A stretch of DNA of 64,000 nt, taken from Algisphaera agarilytica (lineage in GTDB: Bacteria > Planctomycetota > Phycisphaerae > Phycisphaerales > Phycisphaeraceae). Location: the NCBI RefSeq assembly GCF_014207595.1, contig NZ_JACHGY010000001.1:62001-126000 (forward strand). Reading direction: 5' to 3'. Made by a program: the position numbers and the translations under genes. The notes under the pieces were generated by a model that saw nothing but the letters and a program-made list of their open reading frames with translations, was not told the DNA's origin and did not search any database. Shown piece after piece: positions 16,837-26,248 of this stretch. How positions within the stretch are numbered: position 1 is the first letter of the stretch; the number at the start of each line of letters is the position of its first letter.

Positions 16837-17016
16837 AGGCGAGGCGGAGCAGCGATGCCGCTAGGGGGATTTACCAAATCTAAACCCGATCACGCCGTTC
16901 CGCGTTCAAGTTTTTGAATATCGGTCACCGATGAGGGTATTGGGTCCGAAAAGCTCACCCCGGACGGACCTTGATTCAGATTTCGCCCGGAAGACGGGAA
17001 AGAGAAAAGAGCCCTC

Positions 17017-17349
17017 ATGATCATGCCCATCCTGACCCGAGACCGACGACGCAGCCCCCGTGTGCCGTGCGAGAAGCCGGTGAAAGTCCGCTGCGGTGTG
17101 ACGGGCAAGTACCTCTCGGGCGAGACCATCGATTTGTCCGACGGCGGCTGCCTGATGCGGCTGGACCGCCGGGTCATCGTCCAGGCCGGGCAGACCGTCC
17201 GGGTCGGCATCGCCCACCGCCCCCTGCAGTCGCTGATCCTGGCCGACCAGATGATCGAGGGCACCATCGTCCGACGCTTCGGCCACGGCGACGCCCAGCA
17301 CGTCGCGGTGAGCTACGAGAGCACGACCTCGCTCGCCGAAGCGGGTTGA
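17017..17349 (+). CDS. PilZ-domain protein, probable c-di-GMP receptor
   Basis: 110 aa, a single PilZ domain. The two binding elements are present: the basic RRRSPR at the N-terminus and DLSDGGC (D/NxSxxG) at about residues 40-46. PilZ domains change partner behaviour on binding cyclic di-GMP. It lies just upstream of the Tad pilus cluster, separated by an inverted-repeat element, so a role in surface attachment is a reasonable inference. AAAGAG precedes the first Met; the second Met two codons later is an alternative. Confidence 0.85.
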   Translation: MIMPILTRDRRRSPRVPCEKPVKVRCGVTGKYLSGETIDLSDGGCLMRLDRRVIVQAGQTVRVGIAHRPLQSLILADQMIEGTIVRRFGHGDAQHVAVSYESTTSLAEAG

Positions 17350-17379
17350 TCCAATCCACGACCTTTGAATACGCAGCGG

Positions 17380-17427
17380 GTTAGCCGCGTCGCTTGACGA
17401 CGCGCGGGGCCAAGCCCCGCGGCTAAC
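17380..17427. repeat. Three-armed inverted repeat between PilZ and cpaF genes
   Basis: GTTAGCCGCG and CGCGGCTAAC pair as outer arms; inside are two further hairpins, GCGTCG-CTTGA-CGACGC and GCGGGGC-CAA-GCCCCGC. Related copies occur at 29427-29470 and 33559-33643, so this is a dispersed element. Confidence 0.7.
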
Positions 17428-17470
17428 GTGGTGATGGCATTTTGCAGTCGCTTGCGGCTACAATGCGCCG

Positions 17471-18580
17471 ATGGCGATGACCGAGCTGTTTGCCAGAACC
17501 ATTGACCACTACCTGGCGCCGATCCGGCCCTACCTCAGCGACTCCTCCGTCACCGAGGTGATGGTCAACGCGCCCGACGAGATCTACGTCGAGCGTGAGG
17601 GGCAGCTCGTCCTGACCGACGCCAAGTTCGACGACAAAGAGATCTACGAGGCGGCGGTCAACAATATCCTGCAATTCACCGGGAAATCGCTCGCCGACGA
17701 GGAAACGCTCATCGACGCCCGGCTGCCGGACGGCTCGAGGGTCCACGTCGCCAAGGCCCCCTGCGCCCGCCACGGCACGGTGATGAGCATCCGCAAGTTC
17801 AGCAAGATGATGCTCGACATCGACTGGCTGATCGAGCTGGGCTCGCTGACCACCGAGGCCCGCGACTACCTCAAGATGGCGGTGATCGCCGAGCAGAACG
17901 TGCTCGTTGCCGGGGGCACCAGCTCGGGCAAGACGTCGCTGCTCAACGCGATGTCCGCGTTCATCCCCTCCGGCGAGCGGCTGGTCGTGATCGAAGACTC
18001 GGCCGAGCTGCAGCTGCAAAAAGAACACCTGGTCTCCTTGGAATCCAAGCCCGCCGACACGTTCGGCCGGGGCGCGGTGGGCGTGCGTGAGCTGTTCCGC
18101 TCGTCGCTGCGTCTGCGTCCGGACCGCATCATCATCGGCGAGGTGCGCGGCGGCGAGGCGCTGGACATGATCCAGGCGATGACCTCCGGCCACGGCGGAT
18201 CGATGGGCACCCTCCACGCCAACACGCCGGCCGACGCACTAAACCGCCTCGAGACCATGGCGCTGATGTCCAAGGTCGAACTCCCGCTGCACGCGCTGCG
18301 CAGCCAAGTCAGCTCGGCGATCGATCTGGTCGTGCAGATGTCCCGGCAGATCGGCGGCCGACGCCTGGTCACCCACATCAGCGAGGTCCTGCCGCTGGGC
18401 GACCAAAGCTACTACCAGCTCCGCGACATCTTCACGCTCCAGCAGATCGATGATGATGAGGGCGGCAAAGCGATGTGGCTGACCTGGACCGGCCAGCCCT
18501 CGGTCTTGGCCGGCCGACTCGACGCGGATCAGCAGGCCCAGGCCGCCCCCGCCGTCCGCCCGATTTTTGGTCTGGATTGA
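17471..18580 (+). CDS. cpaF: CpaF/TadA-type pilus assembly ATPase, first copy
   Basis: 369 aa, type II/IV secretion ATPase that powers Flp pilus assembly at the inner membrane. Visible: Walker A GGTSSGKTSLLN (about residues 147-158), Asp box VIEDSAELQLQ, the arginine-rich SSLRLRPDRIIIGEVRGGEALD Walker B region and the His box GHGGSMGTLHANTPADALNRLE. It lacks the extra N-terminal domain of long CpaFs and so differs from the second, FHA-fused copy 6 kb downstream. It heads the Tad cluster, followed by two pilin-like genes. Confidence 0.92.
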   Translation: MAMTELFARTIDHYLAPIRPYLSDSSVTEVMVNAPDEIYVEREGQLVLTDAKFDDKEIYEAAVNNILQFTGKSLADEETLIDARLPDGSRVHVAKAPCARHGTVMSIRKFSKMMLDIDWLIELGSLTTEARDYLKMAVIAEQNVLVAGGTSSGKTSLLNAMSAFIPSGERLVVIEDSAELQLQKEHLVSLESKPADTFGRGAVGVRELFRSSLRLRPDRIIIGEVRGGEALDMIQAMTSGHGGSMGTLHANTPADALNRLETMALMSKVELPLHALRSQVSSAIDLVVQMSRQIGGRRLVTHISEVLPLGDQSYYQLRDIFTLQQIDDDEGGKAMWLTWTGQPSVLAGRLDADQQAQAAPAVRPIFGLD

Positions 18581-18609
18581 TCACCCCGGTTCCGATAAAA
18601 TAGAGAACT

Positions 18610-18855
18610 ATGGACGAAAGCCGTTTGTCCACCACCCCCCGCTCCGGATCATGCAAACACCGTATTGTCGTGTATTTATCGCGTTTTCGTAGAAAATGGC
18701 GAAGAAACGGCGAGCGTGGAGCTACGATGTTGGAGTGGGTGCTGCTGCTCGCCGCAGTCGCGCTGCCCAGTTACTTTATAATTCAGACTGGTTTGGCGAT
18801 CCTTTTCGCCCACTACCGTCTGGTCACCACGATCAACGGCCTGCCGCTCCCCTAG
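18610..18855 (+). CDS. Flp-related prepilin-like small protein
   Basis: 81 aa. The sequence ERGATMLEWVLLLAAVALPSY contains a class III-like prepilin site: cleavage after Gly leaves ATMLE with Glu at +5, followed by the hydrophobic helix. The leader is long and basic (SRFRRKWRRNGERG). The mature part ends in LFAHYRLVTTINGLPLP. It sits 30 bases after cpaF and before a second pilin-like gene and the prepilin peptidase, so it is probably a major or minor Flp pilin. An internal start would shorten the leader. Confidence 0.7.
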   Translation: MDESRLSTTPRSGSCKHRIVVYLSRFRRKWRRNGERGATMLEWVLLLAAVALPSYFIIQTGLAILFAHYRLVTTINGLPLP

Positions 18856-18956
18856 TGACGCCCGGATAGGTCCCCCCACCGGCCCCCGCCACCCACCGCC
18901 GACGTCCCTCGTCGGCGACGCGCAGACCGTCGCCCGCATCCCCCGAGGCCCTCGCC

Positions 18957-19193
18957 ATGAAAAAACTGCTTCCCCTGGTTCAGAAATCCCGGAGCGTCCT
19001 CTCGAAACTGCACCGCGACGAACGCGGCGCCGAAGGACTGGAAAAGCTCTTGATTGTTGCCGCGATCGTCCTGCCCCTGCTGGGCCTGCTGATCATCTTC
19101 CGCCAGACGCTGGGCGACTGGGTCGTCGGCGAATGGGACGATGTCCGAGATGCCGCGGACAGCGACCTGAGCGGCCCGAGCAACAGCGAGTAA
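18957..19193 (+). CDS. Flp-type pilin
   Basis: 78 aa. DERGAEGLEKLLIVAAIVLPLL gives a prepilin peptidase site after Gly (AEGLE, Glu at +5) and a hydrophobic N-terminal helix, followed by a short acidic tail (VVGEWDDVRDAADSDLSG). Length and architecture match Flp pilin subunits assembled by Tad systems. The CpaA-like peptidase that would process it is the next gene. The tail lacks the usual aromatic pair adjacent to the helix, so its status as major or minor pilin is open. Confidence 0.75.
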   Translation: MKKLLPLVQKSRSVLSKLHRDERGAEGLEKLLIVAAIVLPLLGLLIIFRQTLGDWVVGEWDDVRDAADSDLSGPSNSE

Positions 19194-19261
19194 CGTCCAC
19201 ACCCGTTTGGACGGCCCGCCGTCCAACCCCGCCCCCCTCCTTCCGCGACGAGTGACAATAT

Positions 19262-19834
19262 TTGGCTGTAACCGCGTGGATCATGTATTCGCTGTTGATG
19301 ATCGTCGTCGCGGTGGCCGCGGTTATTGACTGGCGGACCCAGCGGGTCCCCAACCGCCTGACCTACCCCGCGATCCTGGCGGGCCTGATCATCTGGCCGA
19401 TCGCCGGGGCCGTCCTCGGCGGGGGCGAACTGGCCCTCGAACTGGGCCGGGCGTCGTGGATCGGCATGCTTTGCGGGTTGATCCCGTTCGCCCTGCTGGT
19501 GATGACCGCGGGGCTCGGAGGAGGAGACATGAAACTCATGGCCGCCGTCGGTTCCCTGTCTGCTTCGTGGGAGGTCGTGCTGAGCACGACGATCTACGCG
19601 TTGGTGGTGGCGGTGGTGATGGCGGTGGTCGTGATGGTCCGCAAGGGCGTGGTGAAAGAAACGCTCAGCCGGGTGTTCTCCGCGGCCCTGCTCGCCTCGG
19701 CGAAGGTCAAGGCCGAGCTGCCCGAGGACGGGCCGAAGGTCGCCTTCGCGGCGGCCGTGGCGGTCGGGGCGGCGATCGCGGGGGCCGAGCAGATGCTGGG
19801 CCTGGCCACGCCCTGGCGCGGATTCAGCCCGTAA
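19262..19834 (+). CDS. cpaA: CpaA/TadV-type prepilin peptidase
   Basis: 190 aa, membrane aspartic peptidase of family A24. The two catalytic aspartates lie in AAVIDWRTQRVPNRLT and GGGDMKLMAAVGS. About five TM helices are visible. It lacks the N-terminal CxxC/methylase domain seen in PilD (compare 29503-30690), as expected for the Tad-dedicated type. The start is uncertain: TTG at 19262 extends the frame, while ATG at 19283 (MYSLLMIVVAVAAVID) also gives a complete protein; neither has a convincing ribosome site. Confidence 0.88.
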   Translation: MAVTAWIMYSLLMIVVAVAAVIDWRTQRVPNRLTYPAILAGLIIWPIAGAVLGGGELALELGRASWIGMLCGLIPFALLVMTAGLGGGDMKLMAAVGSLSASWEVVLSTTIYALVVAVVMAVVVMVRKGVVKETLSRVFSAALLASAKVKAELPEDGPKVAFAAAVAVGAAIAGAEQMLGLATPWRGFSP

Positions 19835-19916
19835 CGCCCCTTTCGGGGGACCGAATTGTTCCTTGTTGCAATACCCCGCACGATTTACGCGTATTGCGGG
19901 TAAAATAAAAGGCCCC

Positions 19917-22487
19917 ATGCCCGACCCCTCCACCCCCGGCAATCCGAACCCCGCCGTCACCACCCTAAGCCTCAAACCGGGCGACAAGGTGGACGCCTTC
20001 ACCGTGGTCGACACCATCGCCACCACCGGCTCTGCGGTCGTCTACAAAGCCCACGACGACCTGCTCGATCGCCACGTCGCCATCAAGCAGATCATCCTCG
20101 GTCAGGAAGACTCCGACGAGGCCCTGCGCAAACGCATCCGCGAAGAAGCCGCGATCCACAAACGCGTCTCGACATCGCAGCCCAAGCACCTGATTCAGTT
20201 CATCGATGCCGTGGACGACCCGCGCGGCCTGATGCTGGTGGGCGAGTACTACCCGTCCACCTCGCTCGAAGACCTGCTCCAGAAAACCGACGCGCCGCTC
20301 GACGAACGCCAGGCCCTGGGCATCGTCGCCGCCACCGCCAAGGGGCTCGAAGCCATCCACGGCATGGGCGTCGTCCACCGCGACCTCAAGCCCAGCAACA
20401 TCCTGCTCGGCGACGACGGCGGTCTGAAGATCTGCGACTTCGGGCTCTCCGCTCTCATCGAATCCCAAGACTCGCTCTCGCTCGGATCGGTCCGCTACAT
20501 GGCCCCCGAGCTGCTCAAGTCCGAACCCGCCGACGGCCGGGCCGACCTCTACTCGCTGGGCATCATCGCCTACGAGATGCTCGCGGGCCGGGGCAACTTC
20601 GACGTGGCTTTCCGCAACGTCCTCCGCGACCAGCGCAACCAGGCGATGCGATGGATGAAGTGGCACACCAACCTGCGTGTGTCCGCCCCGCTGCTCGACG
20701 AATACCTGCCCGACCTGCCGACGCACCTGGTGCAGCTCGTGTCGCGGATGATGGACAAGGACCAGGCCCGCCGCGTGGGCTCGGCCGAAGACGTGGTCGA
20801 AGCGATCCGGCGCCACTTCACCGGCGACGGGCCCGACCTCGACCTTGCGCCCAGCCGATCCATCGACCACCCCGCCATCACCACCAGCACCCCCGGCGAC
20901 ACCACCGCCCTGCCCAGCCGCAGCAAGCTGCCCCTGCTCCTGGGCAGCTTCCTCCTGTTCTGGGTTGTCGTGTTCGGCGTCCTGTTTGCGATCAACGACT
21001 ACAAGAAGACCGCGGCCTACGAACAGAAGCTCGCCGCCGCAACGACGTCGATGGACCAGGGCAACACGCTGTACCAGGAAGGCGACTTCGCCGGGTCGCT
21101 TGAGAGCTACGAATCCGTGGTCGCGGACTGGCCCGCCGAGAGCGACATGGCCCAGCGGGCGACGCGCGGCAAGCTCAAAGCCATGGGCCGGATCGCGTTT
21201 GCCGAAGCGCGTTACGACGACGCCGTGGACGTCTTCGAGCAGTACAAAGATGCTGGCGGCAACCCCGCCAACGTGGACGGCCTGATTCTCGAAGCGAAAG
21301 ACAACGAAGCCTTCGCCCAGATCGATCTGACCATCCAGAACGACGTCGAAAACGCCGACTTCACGGCCGCGCAGGACACCCTGAAGAAAGCCCGCGAGCG
21401 TGACTGGAACGACGGGCAGAACGCCCGGCTGGATGCGCTCGAAACCCTGATCGAAGAACGCCGGGCCGAGGCCCTCGCCGCCCAGCGGATCGAAGACGCC
21501 CGCCGGCTGGTCAACGAAGGCGACCGCCCCGCCGCGATCGCCACCCTCGAAGACCTGGCCAACCTCCCCGAAGAGGGCCAGACCCTGCTCGAAACCCTCA
21601 AGGCCGACCAGGCCTACGACGACGCCATCGCCAAAGGCGAGGAAGCCATCCGCACCGGTCGGCTCGGCGAAGCCGTCGACTCGCTCAACGCCGCCCTCGC
21701 CCTCCGCCCCGACTCCGAACTGCAAGCCCGCATTATCAAACTCGACGCTCGGCGACTGGCTGCCGAGGCCGCCGCGCTGTTCGACGACGGCGAAGTGGGG
21801 GCCGCCAAACTCCGTATCGCCGCGGCGCTCGAAAAAGACCCCGAGAACCCCGACGCGCTGCGCCTTCAGAAACAGATCGCGGTGAAGACCGAGCTGACGC
21901 AGATCGAGCAACGGGGCGACGCCGCACTCGCCGCGGGCAACCTCGACGCTGCGATCACCGCGTTTGAAGAAGCCCTCGCGCTGGCCCCGGGCGACACCGC
22001 CCTCGCCGGCAAGCTCAACCGCACCCGCGTCCGACGCGGGCTCGATCAGGCCCGTGCCGCGATCGACGCCGACGAACTGACCCAGGCCGAGGCCCTACTC
22101 AAAGACGCCCAGCTCCTCGATCCCGACAGCGAAGACATCCTGGGCCTCCTCGCGCAAATCGAAACCCAACGCGGCTACGACACCTTCGTCCAGCAGGGCG
22201 ACCGGGCCAAAGAAGCGGGCGACTTCGGACGCGCCAAACGCTTCTACCGCCAGGCCAAGGAGCTCATCCCCGGCAAGGAAATCGATCAACTGCTCGAAGA
22301 CCTCGACTACGCCCAGTACCTCACCCAAGCCAGGGACTTCATCGCCAAGGGCGAGTTCGCCGCCGCCCGCGCCATGCTGCTGCAAGCACAACGCATCCGC
22401 TCAACGCCCGAGATCGAAGAGCTGATCAAGAAGACCGAAAGCCAGACCCCACCCGAGGGCGAAAGCCCGCCCCCCGCGGACGAGTGA
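19917..22487 (+). CDS. Membrane Ser/Thr protein kinase with extracytoplasmic TPR-like domain
   Basis: 856 aa. The kinase domain (about residues 24-300) has Lys57 in VAIKQI, the catalytic HRDLKPSN (Asp156), DFG (Asp174) and GSVRYMAPE; the Gly-rich loop is degenerate (IATTGSAVVYKA). One TM helix follows at about 336-360 (LPLLLGSFLLFWVVVFGVLF), then some 490 residues of helical TPR-like repeats outside the membrane. ATG at 19917 is preceded by AAAAGG; TAAAAT just upstream may be a -10 box. Placed inside the Tad cluster with two FHA proteins, which bind phosphothreonine, it probably phosphorylates pilus-assembly components. Confidence 0.9.
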   Translation: MPDPSTPGNPNPAVTTLSLKPGDKVDAFTVVDTIATTGSAVVYKAHDDLLDRHVAIKQIILGQEDSDEALRKRIREEAAIHKRVSTSQPKHLIQFIDAVDDPRGLMLVGEYYPSTSLEDLLQKTDAPLDERQALGIVAATAKGLEAIHGMGVVHRDLKPSNILLGDDGGLKICDFGLSALIESQDSLSLGSVRYMAPELLKSEPADGRADLYSLGIIAYEMLAGRGNFDVAFRNVLRDQRNQAMRWMKWHTNLRVSAPLLDEYLPDLPTHLVQLVSRMMDKDQARRVGSAEDVVEAIRRHFTGDGPDLDLAPSRSIDHPAITTSTPGDTTALPSRSKLPLLLGSFLLFWVVVFGVLFAINDYKKTAAYEQKLAAATTSMDQGNTLYQEGDFAGSLESYESVVADWPAESDMAQRATRGKLKAMGRIAFAEARYDDAVDVFEQYKDAGGNPANVDGLILEAKDNEAFAQIDLTIQNDVENADFTAAQDTLKKARERDWNDGQNARLDALETLIEERRAEALAAQRIEDARRLVNEGDRPAAIATLEDLANLPEEGQTLLETLKADQAYDDAIAKGEEAIRTGRLGEAVDSLNAALALRPDSELQARIIKLDARRLAAEAAALFDDGEVGAAKLRIAAALEKDPENPDALRLQKQIAVKTELTQIEQRGDAALAAGNLDAAITAFEEALALAPGDTALAGKLNRTRVRRGLDQARAAIDADELTQAEALLKDAQLLDPDSEDILGLLAQIETQRGYDTFVQQGDRAKEAGDFGRAKRFYRQAKELIPGKEIDQLLEDLDYAQYLTQARDFIAKGEFAAARAMLLQAQRIRSTPEIEELIKKTESQTPPEGESPPPADE

Positions 22488-22587
22488 CCCCCACTCGTGA
22501 GCACCGCCCGATCCCGGCCTCGGCCGCGTCGGCCATCAACCCCACGCCCCGGACCGATACCCGGAACCGCCCCCCGGAACCCTTGCC

Positions 22588-23424
22588 ATGAGTCAAATGC
22601 CCGGTTCGCCCACCGTTCCACTGCCCAAAAAACCCGGCAACCTCGGCGTCTCCAACCCCGGCCCCGCGCCCGCCAGCCCCAAGCTCGTGGGCCTTGCGCT
22701 GCTCATCGCGCTGATCGCCGTGGTACTGGTCAACCTCTACATCATCGGGATCAAGAAGGCCGCTCAGGAAGGCGAGTTCCGCTTCTTCCGTCTGGTTGTC
22801 GCCAAGGACGTCGGGCAAACGCTCGAGCTCGAAGACGTCCGCCTCGTGGGTGTGCCCGAGAGCTTCCGCGACGCGTTCCGCGACGTGGTCGAATCCAACA
22901 GCCAGGGCCAACCGCTGCGGCTGGGCGACCCGTTCACCCGCCGGGCCGAGGTCGGCGAGCCGCTCACCACCCGCATGTTCGACGACCTCACCGGCGACGA
23001 AGCCCGTCGGCTCATCACCCAGGGCTACCGCGGCGTCTCGCTGCCGGTGGTCTCCAAGACCCTGCCCGACCCGCTCAAGTCCGAGATGCGTGTCGACATC
23101 CTCGCCCCGGTGCGTGCCCCCGGCGGCCGACAAGAGATCCTGCCGGTCATGGAAAACGTCCGCGTGGTGAGCGTGGGCTCCCGCACGATCGTCGATGAAA
23201 AATCCGGCGGCCGCGCCTCGTCCAACTTTGAAACCCTCACGGTCGAAGTCCGACCCGACGAAGCCGTGTTGTTTGAAGCCATCACCCAGGAAGTACAGAA
23301 GACCGGCGTGTACCGCGTCCTGCTCCGCTCGCCCGACGATCAACGCCAGGCCTACATCACCGAAGGCGGCCTCAACCCCGAAATCCTCGAACGTTTCGGA
23401 CTTAGCGCCGCTTCGCGGCAGTGA
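22588..23424 (+). CDS. cpaB: CpaB/RcpC-like pilus assembly protein
   Basis: 278 aa. An N-terminal TM helix (LVGLALLIALIAVVLVNLYIIG, about residues 33-54) precedes an SAF-like domain (VVAKDVGQTLELEDVRLVGVPES) and the RcpC region (RGVSLPVVSKTLPDPLKSEMRVDILAPV). CpaB proteins are periplasmic scaffolds linking inner-membrane machine and secretin. No secretin (cpaC/rcpA) gene is in the cluster, so it must be encoded elsewhere. The gene ends inside a large inverted repeat. Flanked by the kinase and the FHA-ATPase genes. Confidence 0.8.
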   Translation: MSQMPGSPTVPLPKKPGNLGVSNPGPAPASPKLVGLALLIALIAVVLVNLYIIGIKKAAQEGEFRFFRLVVAKDVGQTLELEDVRLVGVPESFRDAFRDVVESNSQGQPLRLGDPFTRRAEVGEPLTTRMFDDLTGDEARRLITQGYRGVSLPVVSKTLPDPLKSEMRVDILAPVRAPGGRQEILPVMENVRVVSVGSRTIVDEKSGGRASSNFETLTVEVRPDEAVLFEAITQEVQKTGVYRVLLRSPDDQRQAYITEGGLNPEILERFGLSAASRQ

Positions 23425-23517
23425 TGAGTTAACAGTGAACAGTGATGAGTGAGAGTCACTGGAATCTGTAGAAAGCTCGTGCCTTTACTCATCACTGTTC
23501 ACTCGTCACTCATCACT
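23420..23517. repeat. Large inverted repeat overlapping the cpaB stop codon
   Basis: Left arm 23420-23451 and right arm 23486-23517 are about 32 bases each and match at roughly 28 positions when inverted. Both are made of ACTCATCACT / AGTGATGAGT and GTGAACAGTGATGAGT motifs. The loop of about 34 bases is unrelated. It stands between two pilus genes and is one of four such elements in the window. Confidence 0.8.
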
Positions 23518-23527
23518 CTGACTTGAT

Positions 23528-25393
23528 ATGCAATTCTGGCTCTACGACCACAGCAACAACCTCCGTCACACCCTCGAGGCCGAGGGCGACCCGATCCATA
23601 TCGGGCGTGACGACGGCTGTGACATCGTGCTCAAGAGCCCCTTCGTCGCCCCCCGCCACGCCCGCATCCTGCGCAAGGGCAACCGCATGGTCGTCGAAGC
23701 CCTCAGCCAGGCCGGTACCCGTGTGGCCAACCGCGAGGTGCAAAAAGGCACCCCGCTCTACGTGGACTTCGGCGACGAGATCCAGATCGGCCAGTTCACC
23801 ATCGCGATGGTCGGACGCAACGGCGACGCCGTCGACTCCCGCACCGCCGACGACGAACTGCTCCAGGCCCGGCTCATGGAGCTCGAGCAAGAGGTCCACG
23901 CCGAGCTGCTCGAGCGGATGAACCTCCGCGTCACCGGCAGCATCCGCAAAGACGACTCGGCCTTCCTCAACGAAGTCCTGTTCCACCTCGACGAGGTCTT
24001 GCAGAGCCGCATCAACGCCCTCGACTCCGACATCATCCGCCTCGCCTGCCGACACCACCTCGAGCGCCTCGTGACCGCCGAGGTCGTCCGCCAGTGCCAG
24101 GGCAAAGTCCAGACCGAATACAAGTCCGGCGACGACCGGCTGCTCGACCCCGCTCAGGAAACCAAGATCACCGAGCTGGTCACGTCGCTCGTCGACATGA
24201 TGCCGCTGCTGTTCGACCCGTCGAGCGTCAGCGAAGACCTGGCCGTGGCGGAAGACTCGTTCGACGAGTTATTCGACAACGAATACCCCACGCTCGACCA
24301 CGAGGTGACTCGCTACATCGTCCAGCGCACCGTCGCCAAGGACATCCAGGACATCATGCTCGGCCTCGGCCCGCTGCAGGACCTCCTGGAGATGCCCTCG
24401 GTCAGCGAGATCATGGTCGTCGGCAAAGACCGCATCTACATCGAGAAGAACGGCATCATCCAGCCCACCACCCGTACGTTCTTCTCCGACGACGTGCTGC
24501 TGTCGATCATCGAGCGCATCCTCGCGCCCGTCGGCCGACGCGTGGACACCTCCGTGCCGCTGGTCGATGCGCGTCTGGCGGACGGCAGCCGCGTCAACGT
24601 GGTGATCCACCCGCTCTCGCTGGTCGGGCCGTGCCTGACGATCCGCAAGTTCGGCTGGGTGCCGTTCACCATGGACGACCTGGTCGAACGCGAGGCGCTG
24701 AGCGCCAACGTCGCCAGCTTCCTGCAGGGCTGCATCATCGGCCGCTCCAACATCGTCATCGCCGGCGGCACCGGCTCGGGTAAGACCACCCTGCTCAACG
24801 TGCTCGGCGCCTACGCCCGCCCCAACGAACGCATCATCACCGTCGAAGAGTCGGCCGAGCTGCAACTGCCCCAGCCCCACGTCGTGAAACTCGAAGGCCG
24901 TCCCGCCAACATCGAGGGCAAAGGGGCCTACACCATCCGCGAGCTGGTGCGCAACAGTCTGCGGATGCGCCCCGACCGCATCATCGTCGGCGAGGTCCGC
25001 GGCCCCGAAGCCATGGACATGCTCCAGGCCATGAACACCGGCCACGACGGCTCGCTCTCCACCGTCCACGCCAACAACCCCCACGACGCGATGAAGCGCC
25101 TCGAAGCCCTCGTTCTCATGGCCGTCGAGATGCCCATCCGCGCGATCCGCGAACAGATCGTCACCGCCGTCGACCTCGTCGTGCAGGTCACCCGCTTCGC
25201 CTCCGGCCACCGCCGCGTGACCGCGATCTCCGAAGTGACCTCCATCGACCCCGAGACCGGCCAGGTCCGCCTCGAAGACATCTTCACCCTCAAGAACCCT
25301 AAACAACCCACCCTCCGCCACACGGGATACATCCCCACCTTCGCGGAAGAGATGGTGGAGCGCGGCGACTTCGACGTCGACGTTTTTCTCTGA
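23528..25393 (+). CDS. cpaF: FHA domain fused to CpaF-type pilus ATPase
   Basis: 621 aa. Residues 1-97 form an FHA domain ([14 protein letters not shown] with the GR, then APRHARI with the SRxH-like turn and a final [10 protein letters not shown] strand), which binds phosphothreonine peptides. The rest is a full CpaF: N-terminal helical part (about 150-250), Walker [13 protein letters not shown] (near 412-423), [34 protein letters not shown] and [22 protein letters not shown]. An FHA on the motor implies control by phosphorylation, and a Ser/Thr kinase lies two genes upstream. The next gene, tadB, starts 3 bases after its stop. Confidence 0.93.
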   Translation: MQFWLYDHSNNLRHTLEAEGDPIHIGRDDGCDIVLKSPFVAPRHARILRKGNRMVVEALSQAGTRVANREVQKGTPLYVDFGDEIQIGQFTIAMVGRNGDAVDSRTADDELLQARLMELEQEVHAELLERMNLRVTGSIRKDDSAFLNEVLFHLDEVLQSRINALDSDIIRLACRHHLERLVTAEVVRQCQGKVQTEYKSGDDRLLDPAQETKITELVTSLVDMMPLLFDPSSVSEDLAVAEDSFDELFDNEYPTLDHEVTRYIVQRTVAKDIQDIMLGLGPLQDLLEMPSVSEIMVVGKDRIYIEKNGIIQPTTRTFFSDDVLLSIIERILAPVGRRVDTSVPLVDARLADGSRVNVVIHPLSLVGPCLTIRKFGWVPFTMDDLVEREALSANVASFLQGCIIGRSNIVIAGGTGSGKTTLLNVLGAYARPNERIITVEESAELQLPQPHVVKLEGRPANIEGKGAYTIRELVRNSLRMRPDRIIVGEVRGPEAMDMLQAMNTGHDGSLSTVHANNPHDAMKRLEALVLMAVEMPIRAIREQIVTAVDLVVQVTRFASGHRRVTAISEVTSIDPETGQVRLEDIFTLKNPKQPTLRHTGYIPTFAEEMVERGDFDVDVFL

Positions 25394-25396
25394 CCC

Positions 25397-26248
25397 ATGT
25401 TTAATCCTCCGCTCTTCATCCTGCTCAACCTCTGCGTGTTCGCCGCCGCGTACCTGCTGGTGCGCTACGGCAAAGAGCCCGCGGTGCAGTTCCGGGCGCG
25501 GCAGGAGTTGGCGTACGACCGCGTGCTGCGGCGACAGCTGATGATGGACGTCGAACCCAGCCAGGCGTTCTGGATGGCGGTGTCGGGGGTGGGGGTGGCG
25601 TTCCTGTTTTCGTTTTTCCTGACGTTCAACCTGTTCGTCGCGGTGGTGTGCGGCATCGCGGCCTACTTCATGCCGGCCATCGTGATCCGCCACCTCGAAC
25701 AGAAACGCCGCCAGCAACTCGAGTCGCAACTGGTGGACGGGCTCACCACGATCTCGGCGGGCGTGAAGGCGGGGCTCAACCTCGTGCAGTCGATGGAGAT
25801 GCTCGTCGATAACCAGACCGGCCCGATCAAGCAGGAGTTCGAGCAGCTGCTGCGTGAGTACAACATGGGGCGCGACCTCAACCAGGCGATGCGGGCGGCG
25901 AGCAACCGCATCGGCTCGCCGTTGTACCGGCTGACGTTCACCGCGATCGAGATGCACCGAGTGCGCGGCGGCGACACCGGCGAAAGCATGGACCGCCTGG
26001 CCGATGCGGTGCGTGAGATCAAGAAGCTCGAAGGCAAGCTCGACGCGATAACGGCCCAGAGCCGATCGCAGGCATCGATGATGGCGGTGATGCCGTTCGT
26101 GTTCGTGTTCATCCTGTGGATCATAGACCCCGAAGGCATCCGTCTGTTGTTCACCGAAACCATCGGCCGGGTGCTGCTGTTGATCTGCGGAGCGCTGATC
26201 CTCGGCGCGTTCCTGTGGATCCGAAAAATCATGGCGGTGGACGTGTGA
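25397..26248 (+). CDS. tadB: TadB-type pilus assembly membrane protein
   Basis: 283 aa, inner-membrane platform protein of the T2SSF fold. TM helices near the N-terminus ([17 protein letters not shown]), at about 57-95 and two at the C-terminus ([33 protein letters not shown]). The cytoplasmic F domain reads [21 protein letters not shown] and [22 protein letters not shown]. Works with TadC and the CpaF motor. Starts 3 bases after the FHA-CpaF stop; its TGA overlaps the tadC ATG (TGATG). Confidence 0.9.
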   Translation: MFNPPLFILLNLCVFAAAYLLVRYGKEPAVQFRARQELAYDRVLRRQLMMDVEPSQAFWMAVSGVGVAFLFSFFLTFNLFVAVVCGIAAYFMPAIVIRHLEQKRRQQLESQLVDGLTTISAGVKAGLNLVQSMEMLVDNQTGPIKQEFEQLLREYNMGRDLNQAMRAASNRIGSPLYRLTFTAIEMHRVRGGDTGESMDRLADAVREIKKLEGKLDAITAQSRSQASMMAVMPFVFVFILWIIDPEGIRLLFTETIGRVLLLICGALILGAFLWIRKIMAVDV

